Source: Larix kaempferi (taxonomy: Eukaryota > Streptophyta > Pinopsida > Pinales > Pinaceae). Taken from it: a DNA stretch of 64,000 bases. A model generated the notes under the pieces. It searched no databases. It was not told where the DNA came from and was given only the letters and a program-made list of their open reading frames with translations. A program made the translations under genes and the position numbers. The stretch spans positions 124,001 to 188,000 of the forward strand of contig BSBM01002086.1 in assembly GCA_027924585.1 (NCBI GenBank). The letters run 5' to 3'. Every line of letters begins with the position of its first letter. Within the stretch, counting starts at the first letter, position 1. Of the stretch, positions 1-11,700 are shown piece after piece.

Positions 1-388
1 GTTACAATTCAACTCATAATTCTTAAGGTATGCTACATAGTTAATTAGTTTTGTTTTTTGAGACATGTCAAAGCAACTTTCCAAATTGATCGATGATTGG
101 ATTGTCCAACTCTCTGTTGCTTGAGTCATCGTGCACATCCTCTACATCTAGTTCCCCCATTCCTCTATGCATGTCTCTAAATATGTAGACATTTTTGTAC
201 TCTTTTGTATGAGACATGGTTTAAAGTTATAAGATTCCCTATTATAGTATACAATATTTTGTTACTTCTCTAGATAGTTAAAAACATTATTTTTATTTTT
301 TTTAAGAGTATATAGTCGCAAAATCTGTTAGGAATTTTTACATAAGATCTATGTTGTATTATTCATTCAATGTGTTTTATAAATCAAC
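1..388. other. AT-rich intergenic flank, no gene seen
   Basis: No reading frame or recognisable element is visible here. The stretch is AT-rich and runs into the phased 40-bp minisatellite. Confidence 0.6.
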
Positions 389-597
389 GAAATATTCACC
401 AAATTTTTACAAAAAATTATAATTCAGTAAAATATTCGCCAAGTTTTTACAATATTTTATAATTCAATGAAATATTCGCCAAATTTTTACAATATTTTAT
501 AATGCAGTGAAATATTCGCCAAGATTTTACAATATCTTATAATTTAGTGAAAGATTCGCCAAGATTTTACAACATTATATAATAAAATGAAATATTC

Positions 598-600
<3 letters not shown>
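389..600. repeat. 40-bp minisatellite, about 5.3 copies
   Basis: The core GAAATATTCGCC or a one-base variant recurs at 389, 429, 469, 509, 549 and 589, exactly 40 bp apart. It is separated by an AT-rich 28-bp spacer that includes TTTTTACAATATTTTATAA. The last copy runs straight into an (AT)n tract. Degenerate ATTCGCC cores continue to about 700, so the array probably once reached the truncated end of the neighbouring gypsy element. Confidence 0.92.

Positions 601-645
<45 letters not shown>
601..645. repeat. (AT)n microsatellite
   Basis: Uninterrupted AT dinucleotide run of about 22 units, directly following the 40-bp minisatellite. Confidence 0.97.
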
Positions 646-649
<4 letters not shown>

Positions 650-820
650 ATAAAATCGCCTTCAAATTTTCCTATATATCGGGAAGATTCGCCCATTTTT
701 TATACATATAAATTTTGGGGAGGTTCTTAAAATCATCCCTGTCTCCAGCATTGGGAACATAAACTCTATCTATGTGCATGAGGATCCCATTTTCTTCCAA
801 CTTATATACTTATCAAATTT

Positions 821-1348
821 CTATGGCATTTTTTGTTGTTGAAATCCTTCTTTTACCTGTTGATAAATTTCATCTATAACACTGCCTTCAATGATCCTAT
901 CCTTTAAATTTGATGTACTAGTGTAGATAGTTGCTACATGCATCACATGTATCTTCCGACTAAGTGCATCGGCTACCTTATTTTCCTTACCTTTGATATG
1001 CTTGATGTCAAAGTCATATTCACATAATAAATCCATCCATATCCTCTGTCTTGCATTCAAATTAGGCTTCTCAAACAAGTACTTTAACCCATCATGATCA
1101 GTTCTTAACTCAAAATTCTTACCCATTAGATAATGTCTCCACATCTTCAAAGCATGGATGATGGCTGCAAGCTCTAAGTTATGGGTGGCATAGTTCTGCT
1201 CATGTTCCTTCAACTTTCTAGATTCATAACTGATCACATGTCCATCTTGCATCAATACTCCACCAATGCCTTGCTTACATGCATCTGTGCACACAATAAA
1301 GTTTCCTCTGGGATTTGTAATCTTTAGAATAGGTGCACTAGTAAGCAT
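821..1348 (-). pseudogene. Gypsy RNase H domain, start of integrase lost
   Basis: An open 175-residue segment covers the RT-RNase H connection and RNase H. FIVCTDACKQGIGGVLMQ carries the first catalytic Asp, and the ELAAIIHALKMWRHYL, FELRTDHDGLKYL and KVADALSRK blocks follow in order. The frame then stops. A shifted frame continues to about 716 with the linker block DRVYVPNAGD that normally leads into the integrase HHCC zinc finger. Sequence similarity ends there, marking the deletion or recombination breakpoint of the element. Confidence 0.85.
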
Positions 1349-2348
1349 TTCCTTAAGTCTTTGAAAGCTATCTTCACACTTAGGAGTTCAGTCGAACTTC
1401 ACACCCTTATTTTTCAAATATGTGATAGGATGAGCTAACTTTGAGAATCCTTTGATGAAACTTCAGTAGTACCCATCTAATTCCATGAAAGATCTTAATT
1501 TTGATACATTCTTAGGTGTTGTCCATTCCATAATGGCTCTTATCTTTTCAGGATCTACTGAAACACCTTCTTCATATATGATATGTCCTAAGTAATGAAT
1601 TATGCCTTAATATAAAGAACACTTGCTTAGCTTGGCATACAAATGATGTTCTTTAAGCACTTGCATTACTAGTCTTAGATGTTCTCCATGCTCTTCTTCT
1701 GTCTTGTAATAGATAAGGATGTCATCTAAGAATACAATCACAAACTTATCTAAGTATTTTCTAAAAAACCCATTCATCAAGCTCATGAATACTCATGTGC
1801 ATTTGTTAACCCAAAAGGTACCACGATGAACTCATAATGTCCATACCTTGTTCTAAATGTTGTCTTACTTATATTTTCATCCTTAATCCTAATATGTAGG
1901 TATCTTGATCTCAAATCTATCTTTGAAAACACTTAGGTCCTCTCAATTGATCAAACAAGCCATCAATCATTGGCAAGGGGTACTTGTTTTTAATTGTTGC
2001 TTTGTTCAACTATCTATAGTCTATACGAAGTCTTAGAGTTCCATCCTTATCCCTTACAAATAACACAAGAGCTCCCCATGGTGAGACACTAGGTCTTATG
2101 TAACCTTTCTTTAGTAGCTCCTCTAACTGCATCTGCAATTCATTTAACTTTGGAGCACTCACTCTATAAGGTTCTTTAGATGAAGGGTATTGTTCATGGC
2201 ACCAAGTCGATAGAAAAATCAATATCCCTCTTAGGAGCCATTCTTGGCGATTCTTGAAATATATCTGCAAACTCTCGTAGTACTGGATAATCCTGCAGTT
2301 CTGGATCTTTTCCTCCTTACATATAACTGGAATTCCTTTCTGATACAT
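1349..2348 (-). pseudogene. Gypsy reverse transcriptase remnant
   Basis: The N-terminal RT part is readable at 2010-2348, with [35 protein letters not shown] and then an in-frame stop. Past the stop the frame shows [10 protein letters not shown]. The active site survives near 1705-1725 in another frame as FLDDILIY, an F-L-D-D version of the Y/F-x-D-D box. Several shifts and stops mean no functional enzyme. The domain order and motifs are those of Ty3/gypsy RT. Confidence 0.82.
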
Positions 2349-2413
2349 TTATTCAATTGTAGAGTTGTGACCTGCCTCAGGGATATGGGTCTAGGTATAC
2401 CTTTGATTGTCAC

Positions 2414-2719
2414 TCAGTTTCCTTCTTCATCGAAACAAGTATAAGTTTTAATATGACAATCCAATGTGGCATGTTGTGCATCCAACCAATCCATGCCAAT
2501 CAATACACCATATGACCCCAATGGTATGATGTTTAAGTCTACAAAGGTTTTCAATCCATTTATTTCTAAGGGACACACTTTTACAAATTCAGTGATTTTC
2601 CTCTTGGCTCCTGTAGCTAATTGTACTAGACTTGTTGTTTCAAGTTTACTTTTCTTCAAATGACATTTCTCAACTAGGTTAGGTGCAATGTAACTATTGC
2701 TAGCTCCAAAATCAATCAA
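2414..2719 (-). pseudogene. Gypsy aspartic protease remnant
   Basis: A 101-residue open frame with the retropepsin layout. The active-site region reads MIDFGASNSYIAP, followed by a flap-like segment and a C-terminal GVLIGMDWL motif that matches the ILGMDWL motif of plant gypsy proteases. The catalytic triad, normally D-S/T-G-A, reads D-F-G-A, so this copy has probably lost proteolysis. It lies directly between the zinc knuckle and the reverse transcriptase, as expected for Ty3/gypsy pol. Confidence 0.8.
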
Positions 2720-2879
2720 AATATATATGGTTTTATTAGCAATATTATTTTATACCTCAATCATTCAGGCTTGGTGGTCAACTTGCCTCCCATCCAGGGC
2801 TGCATAGATCCTATGAACACTTCCACCTACATCTCCAACAATTGAAGCCTCTTGAATGTTGTGAAGGTTATTTTTCTTA

Positions 2880-4110
2880 CATGGGCACTGACTGGAAAAG
2901 TGATTTTCCTTGCATATCCAACATTCCATAGGTGGTCCTTTCCCTAAAGGCTCTTCACTTGGATGTCCTTATTGGTAAGAATTATTGTTTCTGAATTTTG
3001 AAGGATGGAAACCTTTCTTCTCATGCTCTTGTTTGTTCTTCTTCATATCCTTCCAATTATTTTGATATGAGGCCTTACTCTTATTCTACTCATATAATTG
3101 TTTTTCCTTCCAGATGGAATCCTTAAGTTTCTTTGGTCTATCATATTGGATTTTGTCTCTATAAGATTTAGGAAGACCACTTCGGAACCTTTGAATCTTT
3201 GCCTTCTCATCTTTGATGAAGTCTGCATACTTCAAAATTTCCAGAAACTTCTTCTCATAGGAATCCATAGTTATGCTCCCCAATTTGAGCTCAAATAAAT
3301 CTTCCATCTTTATGTCATAGTAATGCTCAGATAGGTATTCCTTCTGGAAGTACTTCTTAAATTTATTCCAAGAGACTTTTTCTTTGTCGATGTCTTTTAG
3401 CTTAACTAGTTGATCCCACTAGATAGATGCCTTACCTTGCAGATGGTATATGGCTACTATTGCTTCCATATTCGGTGTATACTGACGCAACTGGAAGAAC
3501 TTCCTTAGTCCTAACAACCATGCTTCAACATCTTCTCCATGCTTTAATTCTCCATCAAAAGTTGGGGTCTTTATTCTTCTCAAATCTCCTACTAGTTCAT
3601 CCTAGGTAGACCTCCTCTTCTTGTATCTCACTAGATATATTTCAAGACCACTCTCTATATTGCTTGATGCATACCCCTTCCTCCTCTATGAGGGATGATG
3701 TCTCCTTCAAGATGATCTAGATCTCACATAACATCTTCTATGACACTTTTCAACAGATCTTTGGATGGTCTTCAATGATTTTAGATCAATCATAATCAAC
3801 TCCTGGATATGAATTATCCTTTTGTTATATTCCTCCCTACACTTCCTCACTGAATCCTCCAAGCTTAATGGTTCACTGCTCCTCTTATTCCTATTTGACC
3901 TTCTTCCCTCAACAAACTCCTCTTCGGGACTGTATGGACTCTGCCCTTCCTCAAAATCCATCTCCAACCCCTGAATTCCTACTACTGAACTTGTACTTAT
4001 TGAATCTCTAGTCTTCACAGGTTTGAGTAAGATCTCAATTTAGTGGCCACATTATTTGCTCAATCATTCACTGGGAACTGCAATGCATTCATTATCAACC
4101 ATTTTTTAGA
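2880..4110 (-). pseudogene. Gypsy gag remnant
   Basis: Decayed capsid/nucleocapsid gene of the truncated gypsy element. A stretch at 3086-3307 matches the retrotransposon gag capsid pattern, with residues such as GSITMDSYEKKFLEI and a conserved FRSGLP segment. A charged, acidic segment lies upstream (3707-4018). A zinc knuckle follows at about 2886-2924 and reads CWICKENHFSSQC. Its spacing is C-X2-C-X3-H-X4-C, one residue shorter than the usual CX2CX4HX4C and without the usual Gly before His. Stops and frameshifts separate the pieces, so no full gag could be made. The gene would have packaged element RNA into cytoplasmic particles. Confidence 0.75.
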
Positions 4111-4404
4111 AAACTACATATTGGCATACGTTCATTATTATTCAAGCTACTTCTTCTTCTTAGTTATAAAGTAACAAGCTAAATTTTCTAGGTTACAATC
4201 TGCCTAACTGGATAAGGGGGGCTATAAATCCTTCAAGGATTTCTCCTTATCAAATAGACATTAAGTCCATACCCATACCAAGCTAACAATTTAATTAACT
4301 AACTCACATGTGAAACTATATTAAGGTGCATGCATCCAAGTTATCTAATGCAAATGCATGTTTACAGAGTAGAAGGCCCAACAGACGCAATGTTGAAACC
4401 TTTA

Positions 4405-4416
4405 GCTTTGATACCA
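4405..4416 (-). other. Primer-binding site, initiator-Met tRNA type
   Basis: The minus strand reads TGGTATCAAAGC, one base off the usual plant retrotransposon site TGGTATCAGAGC. It lies three bases inside the LTR end, which fixes the orientation and the LTR boundary. Confidence 0.85.
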
Positions 4417-6403
4417 CTTTGTAGTGTCCCTAACCCTTAACTAAGGTTAAGGGTTATAATATTAAGATTAAATTAAGCTTAAGCACAATGAAAACAGATA
4501 AATGACGGTTGGGATAACTAACCATTCACCCAAATAACTTAAAACTTGTAACTCTAGAGATTGAATTATAACTAAAGTTGCGACACTTAATTAAATCATT
4601 AATTACAACACTTAATTAAATAATTAAGTGCGAGCTAAGGATTGTAATCATAACAAGCACATGATTAAGGCATGATAAACATCATCTTCAGCATGAGTAA
4701 TTATATCATGTACTTTTGATTTATTTGATAACATAGTTTATAAATAACCAAGTATTGACATCATCAATTATTTTGCAAATTAATCTACTTTTCGGTGTTA
4801 TTATGTGTGTGTTGTTAGTGAGGCTAAAAATTAAGGAACACCACATATCACGGAACATTTCTAAGCTACAATATACAACCACACCAAAACCATAGCAAAC
4901 AGAGAACACCAGCTACAACTACAACACTCAAAATCATCTCCCAATGACTGTCCCCTACAGTCATCTCTCACTAATAAAAATAAGATCGTATGGCTGCCAC
5001 CCTCCAGCCATCGATCACTTTTAAATCTAGGATACATCACTCATCCTCATATTTGCAACAAAGAATGGATCTATAAATAAAACTCTTACATTCAAAAGAC
5101 AAGTGCGCTCATCTTGGCACCAGAAAACTGTCGGACCAAAACATACATATCTTGGTCATCTGGAAAGCTTTTTTGATTAATCAAAATGTGATCCTTACTA
5201 GAAACATTGTTCCAAATGCAATGCAATAGGTCTCATGACTCGTAAATGAGCATAAATGGGAGAAACATAACCTATGGTTTCTCCCCTTCTGATGCCATAG
5301 AGCCAAAATTACAATTTATGATTAAGAGGAAGAATAAGGTAAGGAGCGTAGCAACATATTATATGAAATTCATCCTTCCTGCATATAGATATTGGTATTC
5401 AATACATGAACATGCAGACAACCAATTTAGCCACCATTGCACATATACCACATATAATAATGTAATGAAAATGAAACATAAGAGAAATACTTATCTCAAA
5501 ATAAGGGAAATTGGTTGCAACAAGACAAATTTCCTCCCAGTCGTAGACACAATCAAGCCTTCCTCGCTTGAAAAGCTCACCCCTGAGCTGAGACCATGTA
5601 TCCATGGGTAGGGGCACACTTATTCTAGCAACTCTCAGAACTACCTCTTCATAGAACCACATGATTCCCACTACTACTTTCCTATTCGTCTCCACTACCT
5701 ATGGGATGTGACTCCTCTCACCAGCCCATTTCCTGGCTTCTTGTGCGAGAACGTGGACTAGTAGAGTGATACCATGGAATCAAAGGGAAACGAATAGACT
5801 AGCTATAAGTCTCAACACATTCTCAATACTATCAACATTCCCAACATGGTGAGATAACACAAGTCAAGTGATCCAAAGCTCAAGATTAGCTTCAACAAGG
5901 AGAAAGCACATGTATAAATAGCTTAAGTAGGGAAATTCAAACCCAAGTTGGCCAACTAGAATTGGGTTGAGTGTGTTTGGGTTTCATCATGGATACTTAA
6001 CTCAAATTAGTGGAGTGGTGGCCTATTTAGAATATTCCATTTCCCATATTAGCACCATGAGGAGGAGTTACCAAAAACCATAGTGTGGAGCCATGAAGAG
6101 CACAAGGAGGTGCACTAATGCATAAGGGGGTTACAAAACATGAAGGAGGGAGAATTAGGTGAGAGAGGGGATCCAATAGGGTCATAAATATCATATAAAC
6201 ACAAAAATAGGGATGAATGGAGGAGTGGGGCACACTTGTTAGGTGGAGGCTCAAATCAAGTAGGTGGAAGCTAAATGTTGATGTATATGTAACTTCGGAA
6301 TGTATTTCACATACATGTATATTGTATTCCTATAGAGATGGTATTATTCCTCTATAAGGAAGTGTCGTCATTTATATTGTAAATGTCGTAACTTATACTT
6401 GAT

Positions 6404-6540
6404 GGGTTATTAGACCACCTTGTTTGGGGTCGGCTCTGTATAAGTCATGTGGGTCAAAGGGTTATTAGACCACCCTATTGGGGGTCGGCCATGTGGGTCA
6501 AAGGGTTATTAGACCACCCTATTGGGGGTCGGCCCACTCA
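6404..6540 (+). repeat. Triplicated 44-55 bp block in copia LTR U3
   Basis: GGGTTATTAGACCACC starts at 6404, 6459 and 6503, each followed by a GGGGTCGGC core. The last two copies are 44 bp apart; the first spacing has an 11-bp insertion. The block sits upstream of the TATA box, where LTR enhancers lie, so it is a candidate regulatory repeat. The same array is in the 3' LTR at about 13163-13299. Confidence 0.85.
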
Positions 6541-6604
6541 GCATTATGTTATGTGGTTAAGTTCGAGCCTACATGAGTTAGGTAAAAAGGCAAGTCAAGT
6601 CAAG

Positions 6605-6613
6605 TATAAATAG
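6605..6613 (+). promoter_or_regulatory. TATA box of copia LTR
   Basis: TATAAATAG is a near-perfect plant TATA box, placed about 320 bp before the primer site. The 3' LTR has the same site at 13364-13372. Transcription would start roughly 25-35 bp downstream, defining the U3/R boundary. Confidence 0.75.
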
Positions 6614-6925
6614 AGTGCGGGAGGCACTCTATTTACTCACTCACTTCTCACACATGCTCTCAAGGAGGAGAGGCGCACTTATGGAGGAGGAGGATCTGCT
6701 GCTAGGTTATGGCTATCTCTCTTGGTTGGTTGTATCATTGCTCTATCTATCTCTGAGGAAGTTATTGGGGTTTTTCACCTTTATGGTTTTCCCCAAGTAA
6801 ATCTTTGTGTCTCTTGTGTGCTTGCATTATTGTCTCCATGATTGATATGCTGTAGATATGCTGTACATGTTGTTCTCTCAGTTAAGATCCTAGATCATAT
6901 TGAAGTAAATTCAAAAAATTCAACA

Positions 6926-6937
6926 TGGTATCAGAGC
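6926..6937 (+). other. Primer-binding site, initiator-Met tRNA
   Basis: TGGTATCAGAGC immediately follows the 5' LTR and matches the standard plant site complementary to the 3' end of initiator-Met tRNA. Confidence 0.95.
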
Positions 6938-7259
6938 TAGCCTGAAAGAAGGCATGATATGGCATGTATGACACTTGTTGCACTTACGATGCTAGGGCTT
7001 GATATAACAAAAACCAGTCATCGTAGCACTTTCGCTATAAATCCGTTTTGGTGAAGTTTTCGGATCTGAAATTGTTACAGGCCGAAGCTAAGATCTCCAG
7101 GTATCTTGTGTCCAAAGGACAACCTCTAATTCGTTGTACTTTGTGATTTATGATCTGTACAATATAGGGTTTCTGCCTCTTCCAGATCTGAGTCAAAATC
7201 AGGTGACCTTGGGAAAAAGGTCATAACTTGGGCTAGGAAGCTCCAAATGAAATTTCGTG

Positions 7260-7665
7260 AAAAGTGACAGGTAGTACACAGACTGTACTATCTCAGAAAA
7301 CGTTTTCAGAGGCCGAAGTTGAACCAGTGACACGTGGCACTCCGTACAAGTGCGCTCTACTGTATTATCCCATAAATAGGTCATGTTGCGACATTTGGCA
7401 TAACTCTCTCTCAGAGAGTCCAATTGAGGTCAGACCTGTCAGGATGGAAAGGTAACAGGCCGAGCTATCTCAGGAAACGTTTTCAGAGACCGAAGTTAAA
7501 ACAGTGACACGTGGCACGCCGTACAAGTTCGCTCTCCTGTTTTATCCCAAAACAGGTCACGTTGCGACATTTGGCATAACTCTCTCTCAGAGAATCCAAA
7601 TGAGGTCAGACCTGTCAGGATGGAAAGATAACAGGTCAGGCTATCTCAGAAAACTTTTTCAAACC
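7260..7665 (+). repeat. 176-bp direct duplication in copia leader
   Basis: The segment with AACGTTTTCAGAG, GACACGTGGCAC and CATTTGGCATAACTCTCTC occurs at about 7290-7465 and again 176 bp downstream. A partial third start lies near 7640. Neither copy encodes a recognisable protein. Confidence 0.85.
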
Positions 7666-9969
7666 CTGTGGATCAAAAATTTCGGAGTTACACCAGAAAC
7701 AATCAGGTACATATTTCTGTCAAAACAGAATTATTTTTTGGTACCTTCATTCATGGCTTCCGGAATTTAGGGCTTTGAAGAAAGTTGGAATTTTTGTAAT
7801 CGGAGACCACGGCTGGATGCTACTCATCAAAATAGAAATTTAGAGACCAATATCAGAATTTTTGGTTGGGCAGAAGGCCGGGTTTGATCAGACCCTAGTT
7901 CGGGACTTTGATCAGAAAAGTGGAAAATTAGGGCTTCTGTAAAAATGGGAATTTTTGAAATCTGTGACCACGGCTGGAAGCTCCTCAGAAAAATAGAAGC
8001 TTAGAGCTTTGGATCAAACATTTTGATTGGGTAGAAGAGTGGGATTCATCAAACCCCAGTTCAAGGTCACGTTCAGTGAATCTGGAAGTTTCAAAGGCAA
8101 AATTGAGGAGTAAAACTTTGCAGTCTTCAAATTCTGAATATACCAGTTTGATCAGTTCATCAAGGCGCATATTCCTATCCTTTCAGAAGTTTGAAATTCA
8201 AAGTTTGAATTTTTGGGGTCTCTCTGACAAACCCATATCCAGCTCCAGGTCCAGTTCTTGCAAATCAAGTGGATTGGGTTGATCCTAGAAGAAGATGGAT
8301 TGGTCACTTGCATAAGTGAAGAAGTTCATGTTTCAGAGGGAGATGAGGCTAAGGCCTTACATAAAGAGTTTACAAGTAATCTCGACAGGTATGACTCATC
8401 AAGGTATGTTTTGAGATTTGTTCATAATTAAGTTTATGGTATGTTTGTCTTCATGTTATCACGGTTAGTACAATCTTGATTTTAGACTTATCATATCACC
8501 TTAATAAAATTATGAATGCATGATAGAAGTCATTCATTTATTAGGAGTATGAAACTTATGTTTGTACTAACACATTGTGATGTTGTATGAGTTTTATGTT
8601 GTCTACTAACATGAAAGGTACACCAAGAAGACAAATCATGTTCTGGTTCAAGAACATATGATCATGATGACATGAGGACAAAGATTCATCCATTGCCATG
8701 GATCTCATAAGAAATCCATTCTCGAGGTATGTATAACTTGGTTTTATAATGGTTAACTTATGAGACATGCAGGTTACTAGCACAAGTCACTAAAGAGAAC
8801 CAGAAGACATTATGCGGGTATGTTAGACATAAATAGCTAGCATGCTAATCCAGGTATGTTTTTCCTATATCAAGATAGAATCCTACCTTGGGATAGAATC
8901 TTATACTATTGTTGATAATGATTATTCATGAAGTCATAGGTTTGAATAATCATGGTTGTATGCATATTATGTTTCTTACCTTAATTGATGATATGACTAA
9001 CCAGAAGAATCATGAAGGTATAGGTTGAAATAATCACATGATTTTATGCATATTATATCTCTTCTCTTGATTGATGATATGACTAACCCGAAGAGTCATA
9101 GCTTTGAGTAATTACAGGTTTAGACATGTTATGTTTCTTATGATTTGACTAACCATAAGAATCCTACATAAACCTTGAATGCTAATGCTTATTATTTCTG
9201 TTTGAGATGATCATGACTATACATGCTTGAGATTATTGTGTTTTAATAGTATACTAATGAATGTATGTTTTTATATGAGATCACAAGGATAACACATTCA
9301 TGATACTAATAAGCATGCATAGGGACCAAGGATGAATATGAGATTCAAGAACAGGTAATCCAGGAAGCAAAGATCAAGAGGGAGTACACTCCAGTGGTTT
9401 ATGCAAGGATGCAGATATCCAGAGGGAGTTGTCCATCTCTCTACATCCCACAACAGAAAGGTGTAGAAGAAGCTACTTTAGATTAGTACTCCAGCAGCTC
9501 CTGCAAGGAAGCGAAGACTCAGAGGGAGTCCACCCAACGAACAAACAAAGATAAGTATTTTAATTATCATTTCTTACATATTTGTTTGTTTAAATAAAAT
9601 TGTTCAAATGATGTATATGCTCATGATCTTAGACTTAGGATATGTATTGTGCATATTAGAATAATTACAATAATGAACAGTATACTACTAATATGCATGG
9701 GTAAGTAGCCTATGGCACTGTACAACATTCCATTGCTACTTATCTAGAATGAAACCTCTTTGCTGACATGTTGGGAGTTGTGCACACTCTTAACAATGTT
9801 CTGGTAGAGATTGGAAGGCATCTAGAAAGTTACGGGATATGGATAAATGTTGTATTGAAGCATTGGCTAAGATAATTGCATGACTGTATGACATATTTAT
9901 TTATGTGTAAGAATTTGTTCTGAAAACTATGAGATGTTTTCTAATCATGCAATTTAACTTGTTGTGTAG
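7666..9969 (+). other. Long non-coding leader of the copia element
   Basis: This stretch lies where gag, protease and integrase should be, but no copia motif (zinc knuckle, HHCC, DDE) is readable in any frame. It holds repeated GGTATG motifs (8388, 8403, 8438, 8725, 8852) that resemble plant 5' splice sites. Three AGAGGGAGT purine tracts near 9381, 9420 and 9498 resemble the element's own polypurine tract. Small open frames such as 7504-7770 and 7985-8170 look like chance. It may be captured or scrambled sequence. Confidence 0.5.
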
Positions 9970-10750
9970 GAAAGATTGTATGCCATCTCCTACAAAAGAA
10001 GAACTACAACATTTGTTCCAGCAACAAAGATATCTATTGAAGATATTGAATATATTGAAGATATTGAAGTTCCCAGGATCTGGGATGAAGAAATGAAATG
10101 CCATGATCCGTCGATCATGAAGAATGATGTTTGGGATGTAATCCCAAGACATGAAGGGAAGTTCGCTATGACTTCCAAATAGAACTATCAGATCAAGCAT
10201 GTTGCAGATGGCAGCATTGAGAAATACAAAAGTGATGAAATAGAAGATGCACCAGATGGATTTCAAGACAGCATGGTGTAGTCATATATGTGTGCAGAAC
10301 TTGGTATGGTAGGATAGACATCTTTCTATCCAGTTTGGTCTTTACCAAGAGTTAAGCGGGTTCCAACCTTTTCTACAAGGTTGAGGAAGGCAATCCAGTG
10401 ATACTACTTTTGTAAGAGGATAACCTGTTTGTTAAAGGTGAAGATAGATTGATTGCCGACACGCAGCGGAAGCTTGCTTCCAAGTTCGAGATGAAGAATT
10501 GGGGATGATGCACTATTTGTTTTTGGCATGGAGGTGTGGCAGAGTGCAGATGGAATCTTCCTTGGACAAGGGAAGTATGTAGTAGAAATCTTGAAGAGGT
10601 TCGGAATGATAGATTGCAAGGCAATGGCCACACCGATGGCATCGAATCTGAAGCTTCTATGTGATGCTTCATCTGAGCCGGTTGATGTCTCTCTGTATCG
10701 TCAGATGATTGGGTCCTTGATGTACCTGACGACCAGACATTTGCTTTGCT
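9970..10750 (+). pseudogene. Copia reverse transcriptase fragments
   Basis: Two separated pieces of Ty1/copia RT. The first (9976-10250) contains MKNDVWDVIPRHEGK, the usual beginning of copia RT, then an in-frame TAG and the block QIKHVADGSIEKYK. The central palm is missing. The second piece (about 10420-10750) resumes at DDLFVKGEDRLIAD, which is the tail of the catalytic YVDD box, then gives the FLGQGKYVVEILKRFGM and YRQMIGSLMYL blocks in more than one frame, with a premature TGA near 10506. The enzyme cannot be made from this copy. The junction suggests an internal deletion of several hundred bases. Confidence 0.85.
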
Positions 10751-11368
10751 GTGAACACATTGAGCCAGTTCCTGACGGATCCGAGGAGTGTTCACCTGGT
10801 TGCTATAAAGCATGTTCTGAGGTACCTGAAGGGTACAGTGGATTATGGGCTCAGGTATGAGGCGAATCAAAAGTTTAACCTGCAGGGTTATGTTGATTCA
10901 GACTGGGCTGGCAGTGCTGCAGACAGGAAGAGCACATCTGGGTGTTACTTCAGTATGGGATCAGGTGTGATCTCTTGGTTTAGCAGGAAGCAGTCCTGCG
11001 TAGCACTGAGTACAGCTGAGGCAGAGTATGTTGCAGCCTGTTCAGCTAGTTGTGAGGCAGTATGGCTACGGAAGCTACTGTCTGAGTTATTTGAACTCCC
11101 GTTGGAGGCTACTGGTATCATCTGTGATAACCAGAGTTGTGTGAAGCTGTCCGAGAACCCAGTGTTTCATGACAGGTCGAAACACATAGAGATCAAATAT
11201 CGCTATATCAGGGATATGGTGCAGAGAGGAGCTGTGAAGCTCCTGTATATTGCGACGGACGAGCAGATTGCAGATGTGCTGACGAAGCCACTAGCCAGGG
11301 TGAAGTTCGAGTACTTCAGAGAGAGGCTTGGCGTTATTCAGATCGAGGACACTTCGAGGAAGAAGTGA
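10751..11368 (+). CDS. Copia RNase H domain, C-terminal end of pol
   Basis: Open for 205 residues. It begins in the RT connection (LRYLKGTVDYGLRYE) and runs through the complete copia RNase H: GYVDSDWAGSAADRKSTSG with catalytic Asp, the block ALSTAEAEYVAACSA with catalytic Glu, CDNQSCVKL with Asp, and the SKHIEIKYRYIRDM and DVLTKPL signatures at the C-terminus. The length after the connection matches copia pol ends. The start is not a genuine initiation codon for a separate protein, because the domain is normally cut from a gag-pol polyprotein. The rest of that polyprotein is missing, so this is a relic that happens to be open. Confidence 0.9.
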   Translation: MNTLSQFLTDPRSVHLVAIKHVLRYLKGTVDYGLRYEANQKFNLQGYVDSDWAGSAADRKSTSGCYFSMGSGVISWFSRKQSCVALSTAEAEYVAACSASCEAVWLRKLLSELFELPLEATGIICDNQSCVKLSENPVFHDRSKHIEIKYRYIRDMVQRGAVKLLYIATDEQIADVLTKPLARVKFEYFRERLGVIQIEDTSRKK

Positions 11369-11478
11369 CGGACACATTTGCTGAATCCATTCCAAGCATG
11401 TTGGAAGGAGGACCCTTCACATGGCTGTGGATGTAAGCGCTGGATGATGAGCATCAGGATGATGTTCTAGTTTCTGCT

Positions 11479-11700
11479 GGATATGATCAGTTGGATCATT
11501 TTATGTATGTATGTACGCATCATGTTGGATGCAGGATATGATCAGTTGGATCATTTTATGTATGTATGTACGCATCATGTTGGATGCAGGATATGATCAG
11601 TTGGATCATTTTATGTATGTATGTACGCATCATGTTGGATGCTGGATATGATCAGTTGGATCATGTGTATGTATTGTTTATGCACCATGTTGGATGCTTG
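11479..11700 (+). repeat. 55-bp tandem repeat, about 4 copies
   Basis: GGATATGATCAGTTGGATCA recurs at 11479, 11534, 11589 and 11644, exactly 55 bp apart, with a TATGTATGTATGTACGCATC core. It lies between the end of pol and the 3' LTR. Confidence 0.93.

Larger units (their letters stand above)
6276..6925 (+). repeat. Copia 5' LTR
   Basis: 650 bp, TG...CA ends, essentially identical to 13035-13684. It contains a triplicated GGGTTATTAGACCACC block, a TATA box and a downstream T-rich stretch. The small open frame at 6615-6800 recurs unchanged in the 3' LTR and is not a gene. Confidence 0.97.

Noticed and set aside
389-600. CRISPR-like phased array
   Set aside because: Spacers are near-identical, so the whole unit is repeated; this is a plant nuclear minisatellite.
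4428-4454. Palindrome TAACCCTTAACTAAGG...GGTTA, telomere-like
   Set aside because: Only about two CCCTAA-like units, inside a gypsy LTR end; no telomeric array.
5246-5611. 121-residue plus-strand frame
   Set aside because: Inside the minus-strand gypsy LTR, overlapped by a frame on the other strand, with no domain.
6615-6800. 61-residue open frame repeated at 13374-13559
   Set aside because: Both copies lie at the same place inside the two copia LTRs; the repeat is explained by the LTRs, not by a gene.
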